Origin: CAYXDO01 sp964463485
GTDB lineage: Bacteria > Myxococcota > Kuafuiibacteriia > Kuafuiibacteriales > Kuafuiibacteriaceae
Direction: 5' to 3'
Assembly (NCBI GenBank): GCA_964463485.1
Contig: CAYXDO010000002.1
Span: 62,001 to 126,000, forward strand
DNA length: 64,000 bases
In this document: positions 16,539 to 26,262 of the stretch, piece by piece
Layout: the number at the start of each line of letters is the position of its first letter
Numbering within the stretch: the stretch's first letter is position 1
Made by a program: the position numbers and the translations under genes
Notes under the pieces: model-generated
Seen by the model: only the letters and a program-made list of their open reading frames with translations
The model's database searches: none
Told to the model about the DNA's origin: nothing

Positions 16539-18626
16539 TCAGTTCGCGCAGGCTTCCTGAGTCTGCCGCCAAGCCAGGACTTGGCCGCGACCGGTGTCGA
16601 TGAAGTCATAATATCGCGCGGTCCAGAACGGCTCTCCGAGGTCTCGTCCGGGTGACTGCACCTGGCCGTCGACGGAGCGCGGGTCGCCCAAGTCGAAGGG
16701 GCTTCGTTGCCACAGGAAGTCAGCATAACTCCTGAGTGCGACGGGGAGACCTTCAGACGCTAGACCGTTTGCGCAGGTTCCGTCCTCGAAGCGGCACTCC
16801 CCGGGGCGTCCGTCGCACTCGCGGCTGATCTTCTTGCTCTCGAGCGGGAAGCCGAGGAGGGTGGTCTCGGTCTCACACTGGACGCGCTCGGCCTCGGTTG
16901 GGCAACGCACCGTGATGTTCGAAGGCAGCCGGTCGATGACGGACTGCACCGACACGTCGTGGGTTCGACGCGGAGCTTCATGGGTCCCGCCATTTCCGCC
17001 GAAGCCGGTGAGTTGGTCTCGGAGCGACCTGAGCGCGTCGTCTCTCCCGCTGCCGCTCGGAACCACGGACGCGTAGAGCGCGTCGGCCTTGGCGTTGTGA
17101 TGGTTCCACATGGCCTTCTGCCAGACCTCCTCCTCCATCACTCGGACCATCGTGTTCCTGAGGGGAGAGTCTTCGAGCATCGTCAGAAACTGCCAATGAG
17201 TTCCGTAGGTGATGTGGTCCCCGTAGAATTTGAAGCAGGAGTCTGGCGCGCGGAACGCCATCATGGTCAAGGCGACCTCGTCCGCGCGGAGCTTTCCGAT
17301 CAACTCGTCGAAGAGGAAGCTTCGGTATTGTTCCTCTCCGGTGAGGTGATAGAGCACGGCAGCCAGGTGCATCAAGTGGCTGGCGTCGCCGCCTCTGATG
17401 CTCGGGATGTAGAAGTGGTCGATCTGCGTCGGGCGCTGGCGAGTTTCCCGGTTGATGTCGGAGGCGAGACCCAGCAGCTCGGATTCGAAGGTGGGGGAGA
17501 GCGCGTCGTAGACGCGGGAGGGCTCGAGCTGCACGCGATCCGGGCAGGTGGCGTCGAAATTCATATAATTGCGCGAGTTGATGCCGGGGTGGACGTACCA
17601 GACCATCGTCTGGAGCTGCGTCGGATCGGGGTCGCCGGGGTCGAGGCGGAGGGCGTTGCCGCCGAAGGCGTCTTTTAGCTCCCGGATCAGCTCGGGTCGA
17701 GTGTGGAGGTTCCTGATTTCGATGCGCTGAAGTCTCTTCAAGTAGCAACCCAAATGTCGCACCAGCTTGGCCTTGAGCGTCTCGTCGCGGAGGTGTGGGT
17801 AGACGAGCGGAAAGGCGACCATGGGTCCGGTGTATTGATCGATCGAGGGGTCGCCGTTCCAGTAGGCATGAGGCGCAACGGTTCCGCCTTGGCCGTCAGG
17901 GACTCCGGTTCTGTAGGCGTCGGGCAACCCATCGACGTCGACGGACGGCAGAGGGACGTTGTTGTCCCCAGTTTGACCCTCAGTGCCTTCGACCAAGATG
18001 AGTTGATCGTTCTGGGGTGTGCCCGGGGGTACGAGGAGGAAGTGATAGCGCGCCAGGTATCCGTCCACGCCGGTGACTTCGAAGTTTCGGACGAGCGCGC
18101 GGGTCTTGGCTTCCACACGCTGGTAGTCCGCCTCGGTTTTGGTCGCCACGTAGCGAAAGAAGTCACTCACGAGGGCGACGCCGGTCCAGATCGCGGCGTC
18201 ACCGCTGCCGTGCCAGCGATCGAAACCGGTGAGCCAGTCGGCCTCGGGAGCGCTGCCCGGCATGGCGCCCTTGAAGCCGCGCTCCATGGTGAGCCCGAGC
18301 GGCGACGTGTAGCGGTCGTACCATCTGTCGTAAAGAAAGACTTGGCGAAGGACAGGGTCCTGAGTTTCGGGGAAGGTCTTCGTGGCGACGTCGTAGAGCT
18401 CGCACCGCTGTTTCGCACCCGACTGACATCGTTCGTCGAGGAAGACGGGACACGAGCTCACGTCGGTGCCCGCGAGAGGGTCGCCGCCGATGGTCGAGAC
18501 GGTCTCGTGGAGCTTGAAGGGAGTCTCGGCGTCTTCCGAGCACGCGAGGAGGCTCAATATGAGCGCCGGGCCGAAGGATCTATTCTCGAAGCAAGTCACC
18601 GTCGTGGTGTCGGGCCTTGTCCTCAT
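16539..18626 (-). CDS. large lipoprotein of unknown function
   Basis: A protein of 695 residues from the ATG at 18626. The signal ALILSLLAC gives Cys29 as acylation site; a GTG ten codons in (18599) would give an equally good signal. The mature part is rich in Trp, Tyr, His and Asp with helical segments (GFDRWHGSGDAAIWTGVALV, HLMHLAAVLYHLTGEEQYRS), suggesting an alpha/alpha-toroid like those of carbohydrate-active lipoproteins. Six or more Cys near the C-terminus (CPTEAERVQCETE, CRFEDGTCANG) probably pair in the periplasm. It is divergent from murB with about 30 bp between starts. Confidence 0.77.
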   Translation of the reverse strand: MRTRPDTTTVTCFENRSFGPALILSLLACSEDAETPFKLHETVSTIGGDPLAGTDVSSCPVFLDERCQSGAKQRCELYDVATKTFPETQDPVLRQVFLYDRWYDRYTSPLGLTMERGFKGAMPGSAPEADWLTGFDRWHGSGDAAIWTGVALVSDFFRYVATKTEADYQRVEAKTRALVRNFEVTGVDGYLARYHFLLVPPGTPQNDQLILVEGTEGQTGDNNVPLPSVDVDGLPDAYRTGVPDGQGGTVAPHAYWNGDPSIDQYTGPMVAFPLVYPHLRDETLKAKLVRHLGCYLKRLQRIEIRNLHTRPELIRELKDAFGGNALRLDPGDPDPTQLQTMVWYVHPGINSRNYMNFDATCPDRVQLEPSRVYDALSPTFESELLGLASDINRETRQRPTQIDHFYIPSIRGGDASHLMHLAAVLYHLTGEEQYRSFLFDELIGKLRADEVALTMMAFRAPDSCFKFYGDHITYGTHWQFLTMLEDSPLRNTMVRVMEEEVWQKAMWNHHNAKADALYASVVPSGSGRDDALRSLRDQLTGFGGNGGTHEAPRRTHDVSVQSVIDRLPSNITVRCPTEAERVQCETETTLLGFPLESKKISRECDGRPGECRFEDGTCANGLASEGLPVALRSYADFLWQRSPFDLGDPRSVDGQVQSPGRDLGEPFWTARYYDFIDTGRGQVLAWRQTQEACAN

Positions 18627-18655
18627 CCTGTCAACTCGACAAGCAAGGTCTTGCC

Positions 18656-19741
18656 ATGGCCGCAGAACGGACCGAAGGTCCAAAGATGTTGCGTGCCACG
18701 GAGGGCGAGCTTTTATCCTCGCACACGACCCTCGGGCTCGGTGGACCCGCGCAACTCTTCGTGGAGCCTGAGTCCGAGCTCGAGCTCGAGGAGGCTTTGC
18801 GCCTCGCCAAGGACCGAGGAATGCCTGCGTTCGTGCTCGGAGGTGGATCGAATGTACTCGTTGCCGATCGAGGGTTCGAGGGGTTGGTGTTGTCGACCCT
18901 GCGGCTCGATGGGTTTCGTTTCGAGCCTACGCGAATCGGGGAGATGCTGATCGCGCGGGCAGGCGCGTCGCTGGACGCCTGCGTCGCGGCTTCGATCGAC
19001 AGAGGGCTCTCGGGCATCGAGTCACTCTCGGGAATTCCGGGGACGATCGGCGCCACGCCCATTCAAAACGTGGGTGCCTATGGGCAGGAAGTTTCGGAGA
19101 CGATCGTCTCGGTGCGAGCTCATGATCGGCGTTCGTTGCGCTTCATCGAGCTGAGTAAGGCGGACTGCCAGTTTTCGTATCGGCAGAGTATGCTCAAGAA
19201 GGACCCCGATGGGTTCGTCGTGGTGGAGGTCCGGTTCGCGCTCCGCCGGGATCCGCCGACGGTACGCTACCCGGAGCTCGCGAGAGCGCTCGACGGTCGA
19301 GCGGTAACGGTCGAGGCGGTTCGTGAAGCGGTGCTATCGATTCGCCGGTCGAAGTCGATGGTGATCGAGGCGTCGGACGAGAATCACCGGAGCGTGGGTT
19401 CGTTCTTCCTGAACCCGATCGTCGACGAGTCGGTGGGCGACGAGGTGGTTGCGCAGAGTTTGAGATCGGGGCTCGCGACCGAGGAGAGTGAGGTGCCCAG
19501 ATATCCGGCGTCTCCTGGGCGAGTCAAGCTGTCGGCGGCTTGGCTGATCGAGCGGGCCGGGTTTGTGAAAGGGTTTCGGGATGGCTCGGTCGGCGTTTCC
19601 TCGCGACACTCACTTGCGCTCGTCCATCACGGAGGAGGAACGACTCGTGAGTTGCTGGAGCTCGCGGAGCGGATTCGGCGGGGCGTTCGAGAGAAATTCG
19701 GCGTGGAGCTGATGCGAGAGCCGATCGGCTTGGGCGTTTGA
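18656..19741 (+). CDS. murB: UDP-N-acetylenolpyruvoylglucosamine reductase (MurB)
   Basis: A protein of 361 residues that reduces UDP-GlcNAc-enolpyruvate to UDP-MurNAc in peptidoglycan synthesis. FAD-binding motifs FVLGGGSNVLV and GIPGTIGATPIQNVGAYGQE are clear, as are YRQSMLKK, SVGSFFLNPIV with the catalytic Ser, and KLSAAWLIERAG and SSRHSLALVHHGGGT at the C-terminus. It is of the long, E. coli-like class. Two starts are possible: ATG at 18656 (AAGG 10 bp upstream) or ATG at 18686 (GAAGG upstream); the domain begins just after the second. A lone gene here, not in a dcw cluster. Confidence 0.93.
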   Translation: MAAERTEGPKMLRATEGELLSSHTTLGLGGPAQLFVEPESELELEEALRLAKDRGMPAFVLGGGSNVLVADRGFEGLVLSTLRLDGFRFEPTRIGEMLIARAGASLDACVAASIDRGLSGIESLSGIPGTIGATPIQNVGAYGQEVSETIVSVRAHDRRSLRFIELSKADCQFSYRQSMLKKDPDGFVVVEVRFALRRDPPTVRYPELARALDGRAVTVEAVREAVLSIRRSKSMVIEASDENHRSVGSFFLNPIVDESVGDEVVAQSLRSGLATEESEVPRYPASPGRVKLSAAWLIERAGFVKGFRDGSVGVSSRHSLALVHHGGGTTRELLELAERIRRGVREKFGVELMREPIGLGV

Positions 19742-19761
19742 GGCGAACCGAAGCTCCGTGG

Positions 19762-21747
19762 TCACTTTTTCGTGAAGAGATACTTCTCCTGCTGATCGGC
19801 GAGCTCGAGGCCCTGCGCGGTGGGTTGGAGCTCGATGCCCGGGATGGGCGCGTCCAAGGTCATGAGGACGCTCTGGCCGTCAGGCCGATCGTGTCGGATC
19901 AGCCTGGATTTGTAGGCGCCTGCGTCGAGGACGAAGTCGCCTTTGATCTTCGAGATCGTGACGACGCCGAGCTCGGCGTTCGAGTGAGTACCTGTGAAGG
20001 GCGCCATCCAGGCGTCGTCGAGGGGCTTGGTGCGGGCCATCGTGGTCTCGATCTCTTTTTGCTCGGTCGACAACGCGGACTCGAGTTGGTCCTGACTCTT
20101 GTCGTCGATTCCGAACCAGAGCTCGACGAGCTTGGCGCGGACGACTCTCTCCACGAGGTGGCCGGTGGAGCTGTTTGCGATCATGATGAACCCGAGCTTC
20201 TTGGAGGGGAAGAATGTGAGCTGAGTAGCGAAGCCCATCGTACCACCGGTGTGGGTGACCATCTCCAGACCCTTCGACTTGGCGACGACCCAGCCGAGGC
20301 CGTAGTGGACGTCCGCGCCGATGGCGATTTGCTTTTCGCGGCGTTTCAGGACGTTGGCCTCGCTGGCGATTTTGCGGCCTTCGAGGCTGGTGCCGTTGCC
20401 GAGCTCGGCGGCCACGTAGCGAGCCATGTCGTTGACGTTGGACCAGATCCCTCCGCTTGGAGAGATGTACTCGGCGAACCGCTCGTGGTCCAACGAGACG
20501 GTCTTTTGGACCTGATCGAAGCCTTTGGCGTGGGGCGTCGCGTGGTTTTTCGATCGCGAAGCAAAGGCGTGGTCGATGGTCGTTTTCTTCATCCCGAGTG
20601 GGTCGAAGACCCGAGCTCTCATGGCTTTTCGGTAGGCGTCGAGCAACTTGGCTTTCGGGTCGAAAACTCTGCCGGCGACGAAGCCGGCGGCGCCGACCAT
20701 GTGATTTTGATATTGGAAGGTCTCGCGGAAGCCGGTGGTGGGTTTCATCAGGGCGAGCTCACTGAAGACGCTATCCGCCGTTTTTTTCTCGAATTCCAGG
20801 ATCAGGGGCATGTCTTTGCGCGGGAGGCCCGCGCAGGCGCACACGAGGTCCTGCATGGTGAGTGTTGGGCCTAGCTTCTCGTCGCCGAGCTTGAAGGCTG
20901 GGTAGACGTCCGTGACCTTGGTGTCCCAGGCGAATTTTCCCTGGTCGACCAGCGTTGCCATCATGAGTGTGGTCATGGACTTCGACACCGAGCCGATCAT
21001 CATGAGGGTGTCGGCGTCGACGGGGTCGGTCTTTCCGACTTCGCGGACGCCGTAGCCCTTCGCGTGGACGACCTTGCCGTCTTCGAGGATGGCGAGCTCG
21101 AGGCCGGGCGTCTTCGTGGCGTCGAGGGCGGCTTTGATGAATTGCTCCAGGGCCGGGAGAGTCTGTTTGATCGGTGTCGGCGTGACCGCGGTGAGGTCGA
21201 TGTCTTTCTGACCCGGCGCCTTGAGGGAGCCCATGAACTCACGTAGCTGGGCGCCTCGGCGGTCGAGGTCGGCGGGGCTGCCGACGACGAGGGAGACCCA
21301 CGTGAAGCCCGCGCGACGTTTGGCCACGGCCTGCGCGACGATTTCGGTGGTCGTGCGCGGATAGGTCTCGATTCGGAATGCTTCCCAGCCCTCTCGGGCG
21401 GGCGGGGCTTCGACGGATTCGGCCGTACCCACCGGAACCTCGGCCCTGGCCCAGGCCGCCTTGACGGCGGTTTCCAAGTTGGCCTCGGTCGATTCGAAGA
21501 GGAAGGTCTTGATTCGACCGTCGGGTTCGTCGAGCCGGACCAAGTCCTCGTCGAGCGTCGCCTTGAATCCCTTCGGGACTTTGAGCGTCGCACCCGCCTT
21601 GGTCGCGAGATCTCCCGGGCCCTCCACGACCACGGGCGCTGCCTTGGCGGGCGGCGGCGGCGGGGGTGGGGGCGGAGGCGGTGGGGGCGGGGACGCACAG
21701 GCGGCGGCCAACGCCACCGCACACAGCGCACGCAACGGGCTTTTCAT
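19762..21747 (-). CDS. serine beta-lactamase-like lipoprotein with polyproline spacer
   Basis: A protein of 661 residues from the ATG at 21747. The lipobox ALAAAC (Cys17) is followed by an uninterrupted run of about 14 prolines that would space the domain off the membrane. Residues about 50-190 form an N-terminal domain of unknown type; the rest is a class C beta-lactamase/D-aminopeptidase fold with the SxxK pair S253 and K256 in GSVSKS, the Tyr motif YQN and the third motif HTGG in place of KTG. Such proteins are esterases or peptidases more often than true lactamases. Ends 20 bp from convergent murB; acs lies 85 bp upstream on the same strand. Confidence 0.88.
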   Translation of the reverse strand: MKSPLRALCAVALAAACASPPPPPPPPPPPPPPAKAAPVVVEGPGDLATKAGATLKVPKGFKATLDEDLVRLDEPDGRIKTFLFESTEANLETAVKAAWARAEVPVGTAESVEAPPAREGWEAFRIETYPRTTTEIVAQAVAKRRAGFTWVSLVVGSPADLDRRGAQLREFMGSLKAPGQKDIDLTAVTPTPIKQTLPALEQFIKAALDATKTPGLELAILEDGKVVHAKGYGVREVGKTDPVDADTLMMIGSVSKSMTTLMMATLVDQGKFAWDTKVTDVYPAFKLGDEKLGPTLTMQDLVCACAGLPRKDMPLILEFEKKTADSVFSELALMKPTTGFRETFQYQNHMVGAAGFVAGRVFDPKAKLLDAYRKAMRARVFDPLGMKKTTIDHAFASRSKNHATPHAKGFDQVQKTVSLDHERFAEYISPSGGIWSNVNDMARYVAAELGNGTSLEGRKIASEANVLKRREKQIAIGADVHYGLGWVVAKSKGLEMVTHTGGTMGFATQLTFFPSKKLGFIMIANSSTGHLVERVVRAKLVELWFGIDDKSQDQLESALSTEQKEIETTMARTKPLDDAWMAPFTGTHSNAELGVVTISKIKGDFVLDAGAYKSRLIRHDRPDGQSVLMTLDAPIPGIELQPTAQGLELADQQEKYLFTKK

Positions 21748-21832
21748 CGCGCCGAACGCTACTCGAAAGGGGCGGCGAGGGCCAGCACGTCGGACACTCA
21801 CCGCGTCTCGATGCTGGACTACGGCCGAGCCG

Positions 21833-23782
21833 TCAGGCTCTCGACCGGTGCTCGTCGATGAGTCGGTCGACGACATCGGGATCGGCGAGTGTGGTGATGT
21901 CACCCATGCCTTCGTATTCGGACGCCGCGATCTTCCTCAGGATGCGCCGCATGATTTTGCCGCTGCGCGTTTTTGGCAGGCCGGAGGCGACGTGGATGAC
22001 GTCGGGTGCGGCGAACCCGCCGATCGCGTGTTTGACTTGTTCTTTGAGGGCGCCCGCGATCGCGTCTCGATCCGTGCGAGTCGCGTGCTCGGCGGTGAGG
22101 AGCACGTACGCGTAGATGCCTTGCCCTTTGATGGGGTGCGGATAGCCGACGACGGCGGCTTCGGCGACCGACTCATGGGCGACGAGCGCACTCTCGACTT
22201 CAGCGGTGCCGAGGCGGTGTCCGGAGACGTTGAGGACGTCGTCGATGCGCCCGGTGATCCAGTAGTAGCCGTCTTCGTCGCGTCGGCACCCATCGCCGGT
22301 GAAGTAGTGACCAGGGTACTGAACGAAATAGGTCGCCTTGAATCGCTGATGGTCACCCCAGACGGTGCGGGCTTGGCCGGGCCAGGGCGTGGAGAGACAG
22401 AGCGCGCCTTCGACGCCGTTGCCCTCGAGCACTTTGCCGGTCTGCGCGTCTACGATGGTGGGTTTGACTCCGAAAAAGGGGAGAGTTGCGGAGCCCGGCT
22501 TGGTCGGAGTGACTCCAGGGAGCGGCGTGATGAGAATGCCGCCGGTTTCGGTCTGCCACCAAGTGTCGACGACAGAGCAGCGACCCTCGCCGACGACGTC
22601 GTGGTACCACCTCCAGATTTCTGGGTTGATGGGTTCTCCGACGGAGCCGAGCACGCGCAGAGACGTCCGCCGGTGGTCTTTCACGAACCCATCCCCCGCC
22701 TGGGCGATCGCTCGAAGCGCGGTCGGGGCGGTGTAGAAGATGTTGATGCCGAGGTCGTCCACCATCTGCCAGTAGCGGCCGGGGTTGGGGAAGGTGGGAA
22801 TGGACTCGAACATCACGGTGGTCGCGCCGTTGGCGAGCGGCCCGTACACGATGTACGAGTGTCCGGTGACCCAACCCACGTCCGCGGCGCAGCAATAGAT
22901 GTCGCCGGGGTGATAATCGAAGACGAGCTTGTGAGTATAGGCCGCGTACACGAGGTAGCCGCCGGTCGTGTGCATGACCCCCTTTGGCTTCCCGGTGCTG
23001 CCCGAAGTGTACAAGATGAAAAGCGGGTCTTCCGAACCCATCCACTCGATCGTGCAGGTCGAGCGCTGTTTCTTACATTCCTCGTCGAGCCAGTGATCTC
23101 GACCCGACACCATGTCGACCTCGGCGTCGGTGCGGCGCGCCACGAGCACGGTGTCGACCATCGACATGCCTTCGATGGCCCGATCGACGATCTTCTTGAG
23201 GTGAACTCTCTTGCCTCCGCGCATGCCTTCGTTCGCGGTCACTACGACTCGGCATTTCGCGTCGATGATTCGGTCTCGCAAGGCGTCGGCCGAGAAGCCG
23301 CCGAACACGACCGAATGGACGGCGCCGATGCGAGCGCAGGCGAGCATCATGAACGCCGTCTCGGGGATCATGGGCATGTAGATACAGACTCGGTCGCCTT
23401 TGCGAACGCCGTGGGCGAGGAGCACGTTCGCCATCCGGCAGACTTGGTGTTTCATCTCGCGATAGGTGATGTGTCGGTACACGCCCGGCTCGTCGGCGGC
23501 CCAGATGATCGCGGTCTGGTCGGCCTTGTCCGTGAGGTGGCGGTCGACGCAGTTGTAGCAGGCGTTGAGTCGGCCGCCGGAGAACCAGGCGAAGTCGACT
23601 TCTTGGTAGTCGGCGTCGAGGACGCTGTTGAAGGGGTGGAACCAACTCAGCATCTTTGCTTGCTCACCCCAAAACCACTCGGGGTTGTCCAAAGAGAGTC
23701 GGTAGAGTCGCTGGTACTCCGTCATCGAGCTCAGGTGTGCGTGCCGTGCGATTTCGGGCTTGACCGGAAAGATGTCCGACAT
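21833..23782 (-). CDS. acs: acetyl-CoA synthetase
   Basis: A protein of 649 residues, the usual Acs length, that makes acetyl-CoA from acetate, ATP and CoA through acetyl-AMP. The ATG at 23782 is chosen because GGAGG sits 9 bp upstream; a TTG at 23794 would overlap that site. The N-terminal YNCVDRHL, the P-loop YTSGSTGKPKGV (about residue 257), WWQTETGG and the C-terminal TRSGKIMRR with the regulatory, acetylatable Lys near residue 609 are present. No acetyltransferase or deacetylase gene is adjacent. Transcribed alone or with the downstream lactamase-like gene. Confidence 0.96.
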   Translation of the reverse strand: MSDIFPVKPEIARHAHLSSMTEYQRLYRLSLDNPEWFWGEQAKMLSWFHPFNSVLDADYQEVDFAWFSGGRLNACYNCVDRHLTDKADQTAIIWAADEPGVYRHITYREMKHQVCRMANVLLAHGVRKGDRVCIYMPMIPETAFMMLACARIGAVHSVVFGGFSADALRDRIIDAKCRVVVTANEGMRGGKRVHLKKIVDRAIEGMSMVDTVLVARRTDAEVDMVSGRDHWLDEECKKQRSTCTIEWMGSEDPLFILYTSGSTGKPKGVMHTTGGYLVYAAYTHKLVFDYHPGDIYCCAADVGWVTGHSYIVYGPLANGATTVMFESIPTFPNPGRYWQMVDDLGINIFYTAPTALRAIAQAGDGFVKDHRRTSLRVLGSVGEPINPEIWRWYHDVVGEGRCSVVDTWWQTETGGILITPLPGVTPTKPGSATLPFFGVKPTIVDAQTGKVLEGNGVEGALCLSTPWPGQARTVWGDHQRFKATYFVQYPGHYFTGDGCRRDEDGYYWITGRIDDVLNVSGHRLGTAEVESALVAHESVAEAAVVGYPHPIKGQGIYAYVLLTAEHATRTDRDAIAGALKEQVKHAIGGFAAPDVIHVASGLPKTRSGKIMRRILRKIAASEYEGMGDITTLADPDVVDRLIDEHRSRA

Positions 23783-23958
23783 GTTGGCCTCCAAAGGGTG
23801 TGAACAATAGGCGCAAGGCGTCGCGGCGCCAAGGGTCTTTCGTAGGGGAAGGGGCTCGTCGGGGGCCGCCGAGCTCGGGCTCGGTCGGCGAGCTTCTGAC
23901 TCAGTCGATCGTCCACTCCGGCCAGCGGCTTCGACCCAGGCTCCCAGGCGCTTTCAAA

Positions 23959-23977
23959 GTAAGGCGCGCCGCCTTAC
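23959..23977. promoter_or_regulatory. perfect inverted repeat upstream of first vapB, probable autoregulatory operator
   Basis: GTAAGGCG-CGC-CGCCTTAC is a perfect 8 bp inverted repeat ending 9 bp before the vapB GTG start. AbrB/VapB-type antitoxins repress their own operons by binding such palindromes. Seen directly; the role is inferred from position. Confidence 0.65.
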
Positions 23978-23986
23978 AACCGGGAG

Positions 23987-24232
23987 GTGCCGACGACAAT
24001 AACCCTGACCGGCAAAGGTCAAATCACGATTCCAAAGGAGATTCGGGACAAGGTCGGACTCCGACCCGGCGATACACTCTCGGCGAGCATCGACAGTCAG
24101 GGCCGAATCGTGCTGCTCGCCGCTCGGATCGAGCCAGAGGAACTGTTTCGGGATCGACCTCCGGTGACGAGAGTCGTGAGCTTGGACGAGATGCAAGAGG
24201 CCATCGTCAGAGGCGCGCGTGGTCGTTCTTGA
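23987..24232 (+). CDS. vapB: AbrB/MazE-type antitoxin (VapB)
   Basis: A protein of 81 residues with a swapped-hairpin AbrB DNA-binding fold: TGKGQITIPKEIRDKVGLRPGDTL is the family hallmark (residues 8-31). The C-terminal part (DRPPVTRVVSLDEMQEAIVRG) should wrap the toxin. It starts at GTG right after a palindromic operator and overlaps the vapC start by 14 bp, the normal arrangement. Because the toxin behind it is broken, this antitoxin may be an orphan that could still regulate its promoter or neutralise the second toxin; the two antitoxins are not closely similar outside the fold. Confidence 0.85.
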   Translation: MPTTITLTGKGQITIPKEIRDKVGLRPGDTLSASIDSQGRIVLLAARIEPEELFRDRPPVTRVVSLDEMQEAIVRGARGRS

Positions 24233-24512
24233 CACAAACGTGCTGGTCCGCGTTCTGACAGGGGACCACCCGAAGGAGACCCAGTCAGCAGAGCGAGCGT
24301 TCTTGCGCCACACCAAGGGCGGCGGAGTCTTCGTGCCCGATCTCGTGCTGGCCGAAATCTCCTGGGTGCTCACCTCTGCGTATGGCTGGAGTCGCGCCGT
24401 GACTCATCGTTCCATGGACAGACTCATTCACACGCGGGGCGTTTCCGTGGCCGACCACGAGCGTGTGAGTGAGATTGGGCCCGAAGCTACTTCGAGATCT
24501 CGGTTCCCGTGA
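24219..24512 (+). pseudogene. vapC: 3'-truncated VapC PIN-domain toxin
   Basis: The 97-residue frame has the PIN N-terminus (VVLDTNVLVRVLTGD with D5, and the second acidic residue E46 in LAEISWVL) but diverges after about residue 86. The third and fourth acidic positions, seen as D95 and D114 in the intact neighbour at 26771, are missing, so the metal site and RNase activity should be lost. The frame runs 26 bp into the 3' end of the convergent beta-helix lipoprotein gene, placing the break exactly at that gene's border. Confidence 0.75.
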
Positions 24513-26178
24513 CGGGGCCGCTTGGTTGGACGACCTCGGTCGAAGGATCGAACTCGTTCGCCTTGATGACCGTCCCGGAGATCGAGCTTCCGAGGTCCGC
24601 GCGGGCGGCGAGTCTCACTCCGACGGCGAACCCACGAATCTTGTTGGAGACGATTCGCGTGCCTTCGATGGCGAGGTTCTTGCGCTCGCCATAGATGTGG
24701 AACGCGGGCTTGGTGGCTTTGACGGCGGACCGGATCGTGTTCCCTTCGAACCTCGTACGAGTCGCCGAGGCCAGGTTGATCGCGGGCTGAGCTTTGTCCG
24801 GGTCGGGTGAGTAGAGCATGTCCACGTTCTTGACCACGAGGGCCTCGGGAAAGCCGATTTGATGAGTGGCCGAGATGATCGCTCGGCGACCTCCGTGGAG
24901 CTTTCCTCCGATGACCCACACGTTATTGATGTGGCTTTTGACTCCAAAGGCGAAGCTCGGCGTGGCGCCGGTGGCGTCGACCTCGTTGTCGATGAAGCTG
25001 GAGTCGTCGAGGTCGATCACACCGATCCCACCGAAGATTCGATTCTTCCTGACGACGATTCTTTTGCCCGGGTTGGCCGCTCCGTTTCCGCCGACGGTGA
25101 GCACGAGCCCCGACTTGTATCGATGGGGCTTCATCTCGTTGTTTTCGATCAGAATATCCGTGGGTGGAGGGAAGGGTCCGGTCGGTTCGAAGTCGATGTA
25201 CTGGTCGGTGATGTCGTCGAACTCGTTCTCTGAAATCTGAAGGCTCTTCACCGACCGTTGCACGGTGACTCCCGAGCGATTGGAGCGTTTGAACGAGTTC
25301 TTTCGAATGAGCACGTCCTGGACCAACGCCTGATTTCCGACCAAGTCGACGCCGTCGCCCTTGGTTTCGAAGAACCGGTTGTTCTCGATGAGGACCGTTT
25401 TGACGCCAGGGTCTCTCTTGGCGAAGAGGAGGACGGCGTGGGCTTGCTCGTCTTCCTTGCCCTTCATCGCCTCGCGGCTGCCGTCGAAACCGCAGTCCAG
25501 GATCTCCACGTCGACGGACTCACCGACGTGGAGCATCGAGAAGGTCGGGTGCTTCTTTCCTTCTCCGACGGGTTCCTCGATCTTCTTGACGATGGTCTTG
25601 GTCGCGTCTTGGCACCGGAACGAGAGGCCGTTTGCGCCCTGAATTCGGAGCGCGAAGTAATAGTTGGTGTGGCGCGTGACGTTGTAGGTTCCGGCGGGGA
25701 GGAAGACCTCGGCGTTTCGAGCGGCTACGGCGGCGTCGATGGCCTTCTGGATGGCGAGCGTGTCGTCGGTGCTCCCGTCGCCCTTGGCGCCGAACGCGGA
25801 CACGTCGAATTTTTGCTTTCTCGAGGCCCGGGTGGTCTTGGTGACTCCGAGGGGGTTCTTTTCGGAGAAGACGAACATTCCGGGTTCGGTTGGCGATGAG
25901 GTGAGTTGGGGTTCGGTGGCGACGGCCGCGTCGCTTTGCTCGGGCGAGGTCGTGAGTTGCGGTTTGGTCGCGACGGGCGGGTCGTTTCGCGCGGGCGTGG
26001 GTTCGAGCAGGCGCGGAGGCGTTTTCGGAGGCTCGACCAGGCGCCAGCCAGGGGGCAGGCCCGCGTCGACGGTCACCGGGGCCGCGTTGCTGGCTTGGCA
26101 CGCGGAGCCTGCGACCGAAAGGAGGATGAGTGCAGAGGCGGACCTCCATACTCTCCGAGGGGACGGGTGCTCCGACAT
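24487..26178 (-). CDS. right-handed beta-helix lipoprotein (Pectate_lyase_3-like)
   Basis: A protein of 563 residues from the ATG at 26178. The signal ALILLSVAGSAC gives a lipidated Cys, followed by a Pro/Thr/Gln-rich spacer with two near-repeats of a ten-residue unit (TKPQLTTSPEQSDAAV, TEPQLTSSPTEPG). At about residue 120 the Pectate_lyase_3 start motif FDVSAFGAKGDGSTDDTLAIQ begins a long ladder of short strands (VLIENNRFFETKGDGVDL, ISENEFDDITDQY) typical of parallel beta-helices in polysaccharide lyases and phage tailspike-like proteins. Substrate unknown. The gene sits between a broken and an intact VapBC module, so it may be an insertion. Confidence 0.85.
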   Translation of the reverse strand: MSEHPSPRRVWRSASALILLSVAGSACQASNAAPVTVDAGLPPGWRLVEPPKTPPRLLEPTPARNDPPVATKPQLTTSPEQSDAAVATEPQLTSSPTEPGMFVFSEKNPLGVTKTTRASRKQKFDVSAFGAKGDGSTDDTLAIQKAIDAAVAARNAEVFLPAGTYNVTRHTNYYFALRIQGANGLSFRCQDATKTIVKKIEEPVGEGKKHPTFSMLHVGESVDVEILDCGFDGSREAMKGKEDEQAHAVLLFAKRDPGVKTVLIENNRFFETKGDGVDLVGNQALVQDVLIRKNSFKRSNRSGVTVQRSVKSLQISENEFDDITDQYIDFEPTGPFPPPTDILIENNEMKPHRYKSGLVLTVGGNGAANPGKRIVVRKNRIFGGIGVIDLDDSSFIDNEVDATGATPSFAFGVKSHINNVWVIGGKLHGGRRAIISATHQIGFPEALVVKNVDMLYSPDPDKAQPAINLASATRTRFEGNTIRSAVKATKPAFHIYGERKNLAIEGTRIVSNKIRGFAVGVRLAARADLGSSISGTVIKANEFDPSTEVVQPSGPVTGTEISK

Positions 26179-26262
26179 CGCCGCGCATCGTAGGAGCGCG
26201 AGGCCGGGATGGCAAACGAGAAAGCGGGCGCGCGGGCGCCGATCCGTGCTGCCTGTCTTGAC

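Noticed and set aside
16539..18626. Homology between the two large lipoproteins at 8102 and 16539
   Set aside because: Similar style and size class only; I could not align shared motifs by eye.
21461..23803. 780-residue plus-strand frame
   Set aside because: Antisense to acs and the lactamase-like gene; composition (Val/Gly/Asp/Glu-rich without motifs) is that of a third-position-GC shadow.
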